A DNA stretch of 5,510 bases from Methanosarcinaceae archaeon. Lineage in GTDB: Archaea > Halobacteriota > Methanosarcinia > Methanosarcinales > Methanosarcinaceae. Position 1 is the first letter of the stretch. Each line of letters begins with the position of its first letter. Shown piece by piece: positions 4,964 through 5,510 of this stretch. The DNA lies in NCBI GenBank assembly GCA_017613335.1, contig JAGAEB010000046.1, positions 1 to 5,510 on the forward strand, written 5' to 3'. A program made the position numbers and the translations under genes. The notes beneath the pieces are model-generated. The model worked only from the letters and a program-made list of their open reading frames with translations, was not told where the DNA came from and ran no database searches.

Positions 4964-5202
4964 TCTGTTTGTCGGTGCTGTTATGTCCAACGCATTATAT
5001 TTTGTATTTGTAGCTTCAATGGTGTCCGTAAAAATACACGACGTAAAAACTCTTCTCTTTTTGTTGATTGTTGATGAAAATAAAAGTGAGAAATTGACGA
5101 AGAAACTGACGGGTGTAAAAAAAGACAAAAGCAATGGCAGAAAAACACGCCGTATGAAAATACCGAAAATATGTCCATCCTGCATGTCATCCCGTCACAC
5201 AT

Positions 5203-5258
5203 CAGGCGTTTGTCTTCGTCGCCTGTCTGCGGCCTGAAATCCCGGGCGTTTTCCGCAG
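5203..5258 (-). other. Two weak stem-loops after the zinc-ribbon gene
   Basis: CAGGCG (5203-5208) pairs with CGCCTG (5220-5225), and CTGCGG (5227-5232) with CCGCAG (5253-5258). They lie 22-77 nt past the stop of the zinc-ribbon gene on the minus strand. Neither is followed by a T tract, so this is at best a factor-dependent or 3'-end structure. The stems are short and may be chance. Confidence 0.3.
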
Positions 5259-5279
5259 TTCTTCTATTTCTTTTTCCGA

Positions 5280-5510
5280 TTATTCCCCGTCCGTTGTCTT
5301 TTCCTCAGAAACGGGTTTTCCGGCGGGTTTTCCGGCGCCGCATTCCGGACAGAATTTCCCGGTGTTTTTCACGCCGCATTCACAGAGCCATGAAATGCAG
5401 GACGTCTCTTTTTTTCTGCCGCATTCCATGCAGAACTTTCCGGCAGTTTCCGCGCCGCATTCACAGATCCATGATCCGTCATCATCGATTTTTCTCTTTC
5501 TGCCGCATGC
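5280..5510 (-). CDS. C-terminal end of a tandem zinc-ribbon protein (partial)
   Basis: The last 76 codons of a gene running off the right edge; the frame is open from base 5510 to the TAA at 5280-5282. Two units of the pattern W-x-C-x-C-G-x4-G-K-F-C-x2-C-G are visible: WICECG...GKFCMECG (14-31) and WLCECG...GKFCPECG (41-58), with a 27-residue period. The CG at residues 2-3 followed by RKRK matches the end of a further unit, so at least three ribbons are likely. Each unit has four cysteines placed to bind one zinc ion. Tails of this kind are common at the C-terminus of SPFH-domain (virion-core-like) and other multi-domain proteins in Gram-positive anaerobes; which N-terminal domain is present cannot be seen. 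The end is a low-complexity tail, KPAGKPVSEEKTTDGE. An extra cysteine (38) sits in the second linker. Confidence 0.85.
   Translation of the reverse strand, partial: ACGRKRKIDDDGSWICECGAETAGKFCMECGRKKETSCISWLCECGVKNTGKFCPECGAGKPAGKPVSEEKTTDGE

Larger units (their letters stand above)
4809..5279. other. AT-rich intergenic region
   Basis: This 471-bp gap between two minus-strand genes is richer in A and T than its surroundings. Its left third holds three evenly spaced inverted repeats. The rest contains a small direct repeat (GAAATTGACGAA / GAAACTGACGGG around 5090-5114), A-rich stretches, and weak stem-loops near 5203-5258. Open frames crossing it on both strands have no good ribosome site or recognisable domain. 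It may be regulatory DNA or the remains of a decayed gene. Confidence 0.55.

Noticed and set aside
4845..5237. A 130-codon plus-strand open frame (TTG start) across the AT-rich gap, with an internal ATG at 4984
   Set aside because: No credible ribosome site before either start, no recognisable domain, residue composition like translated AT-rich spacer, and it overlaps the palindromes. It could be a decayed gene, but nothing positive supports it.

Overview
The window looks like bacterial chromosome, most likely a Gram-positive-type anaerobe (Bacillota, possibly Clostridia). The evidence is: strong purine-rich ribosome sites (AAAGGAGA, AGAGGA, GGTGATC) at normal spacing; at least two GC-rich stem plus T-tract terminators; a mid-range GC content; and protein types common in that group (bacterial PH-domain proteins, a WxCxCG...GKFCxxCG zinc-ribbon tail, a DMT transporter with a His-rich tail, a short GMP synthase). 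The taxonomic call is inference. No phage, transposase, CRISPR, tRNA or rRNA signal was found.

Layout. Positions 1-79 are an A/C-rich tract ending in a terminator for minus-strand transcription. Two minus-strand paralogous bacterial PH-domain genes follow (147-563 and 812-1198), separated by a 248-bp gap that holds a 13-bp perfect inverted repeat. A 452-bp gap (1199-1650) carries six degenerate copies of AATGATTTTTGTTT. The only plus-strand gene is an EamA/DMT permease with a histidine-rich C-terminus (1651-2697). It converges on a minus-strand stand-alone GMP synthase ATP-pyrophosphatase gene (2971-3948). The convergent gap contains a minisatellite of 15-nt units arranged mostly as 30-nt dimers, followed by a 14-bp-stem terminator for the GMP synthase gene.

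Further right is a minus-strand gene for a membrane-anchored or secreted protein of unknown function (4188-4808) with two well-supported alternative starts. Upstream of it lie three inverted repeats whose centres are 53 and 52 bp apart, close to five helical turns. The right edge cuts a minus-strand gene (5280-5510, 3' end only) that encodes tandem zinc ribbons.

The genes do not form an obvious operon or a single pathway. GMP synthase is housekeeping purine metabolism and the DMT protein is an exporter or importer of unknown substrate. The PH-domain and zinc-ribbon proteins are poorly characterised families often linked to the cell envelope or stress, which is inference here. I found no convincing new multi-gene system. 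The unexplained material is mostly non-coding: the phased palindromes, the 15/30-nt array, the T-rich repeats and the overlapping inverted repeats upstream of guaA.
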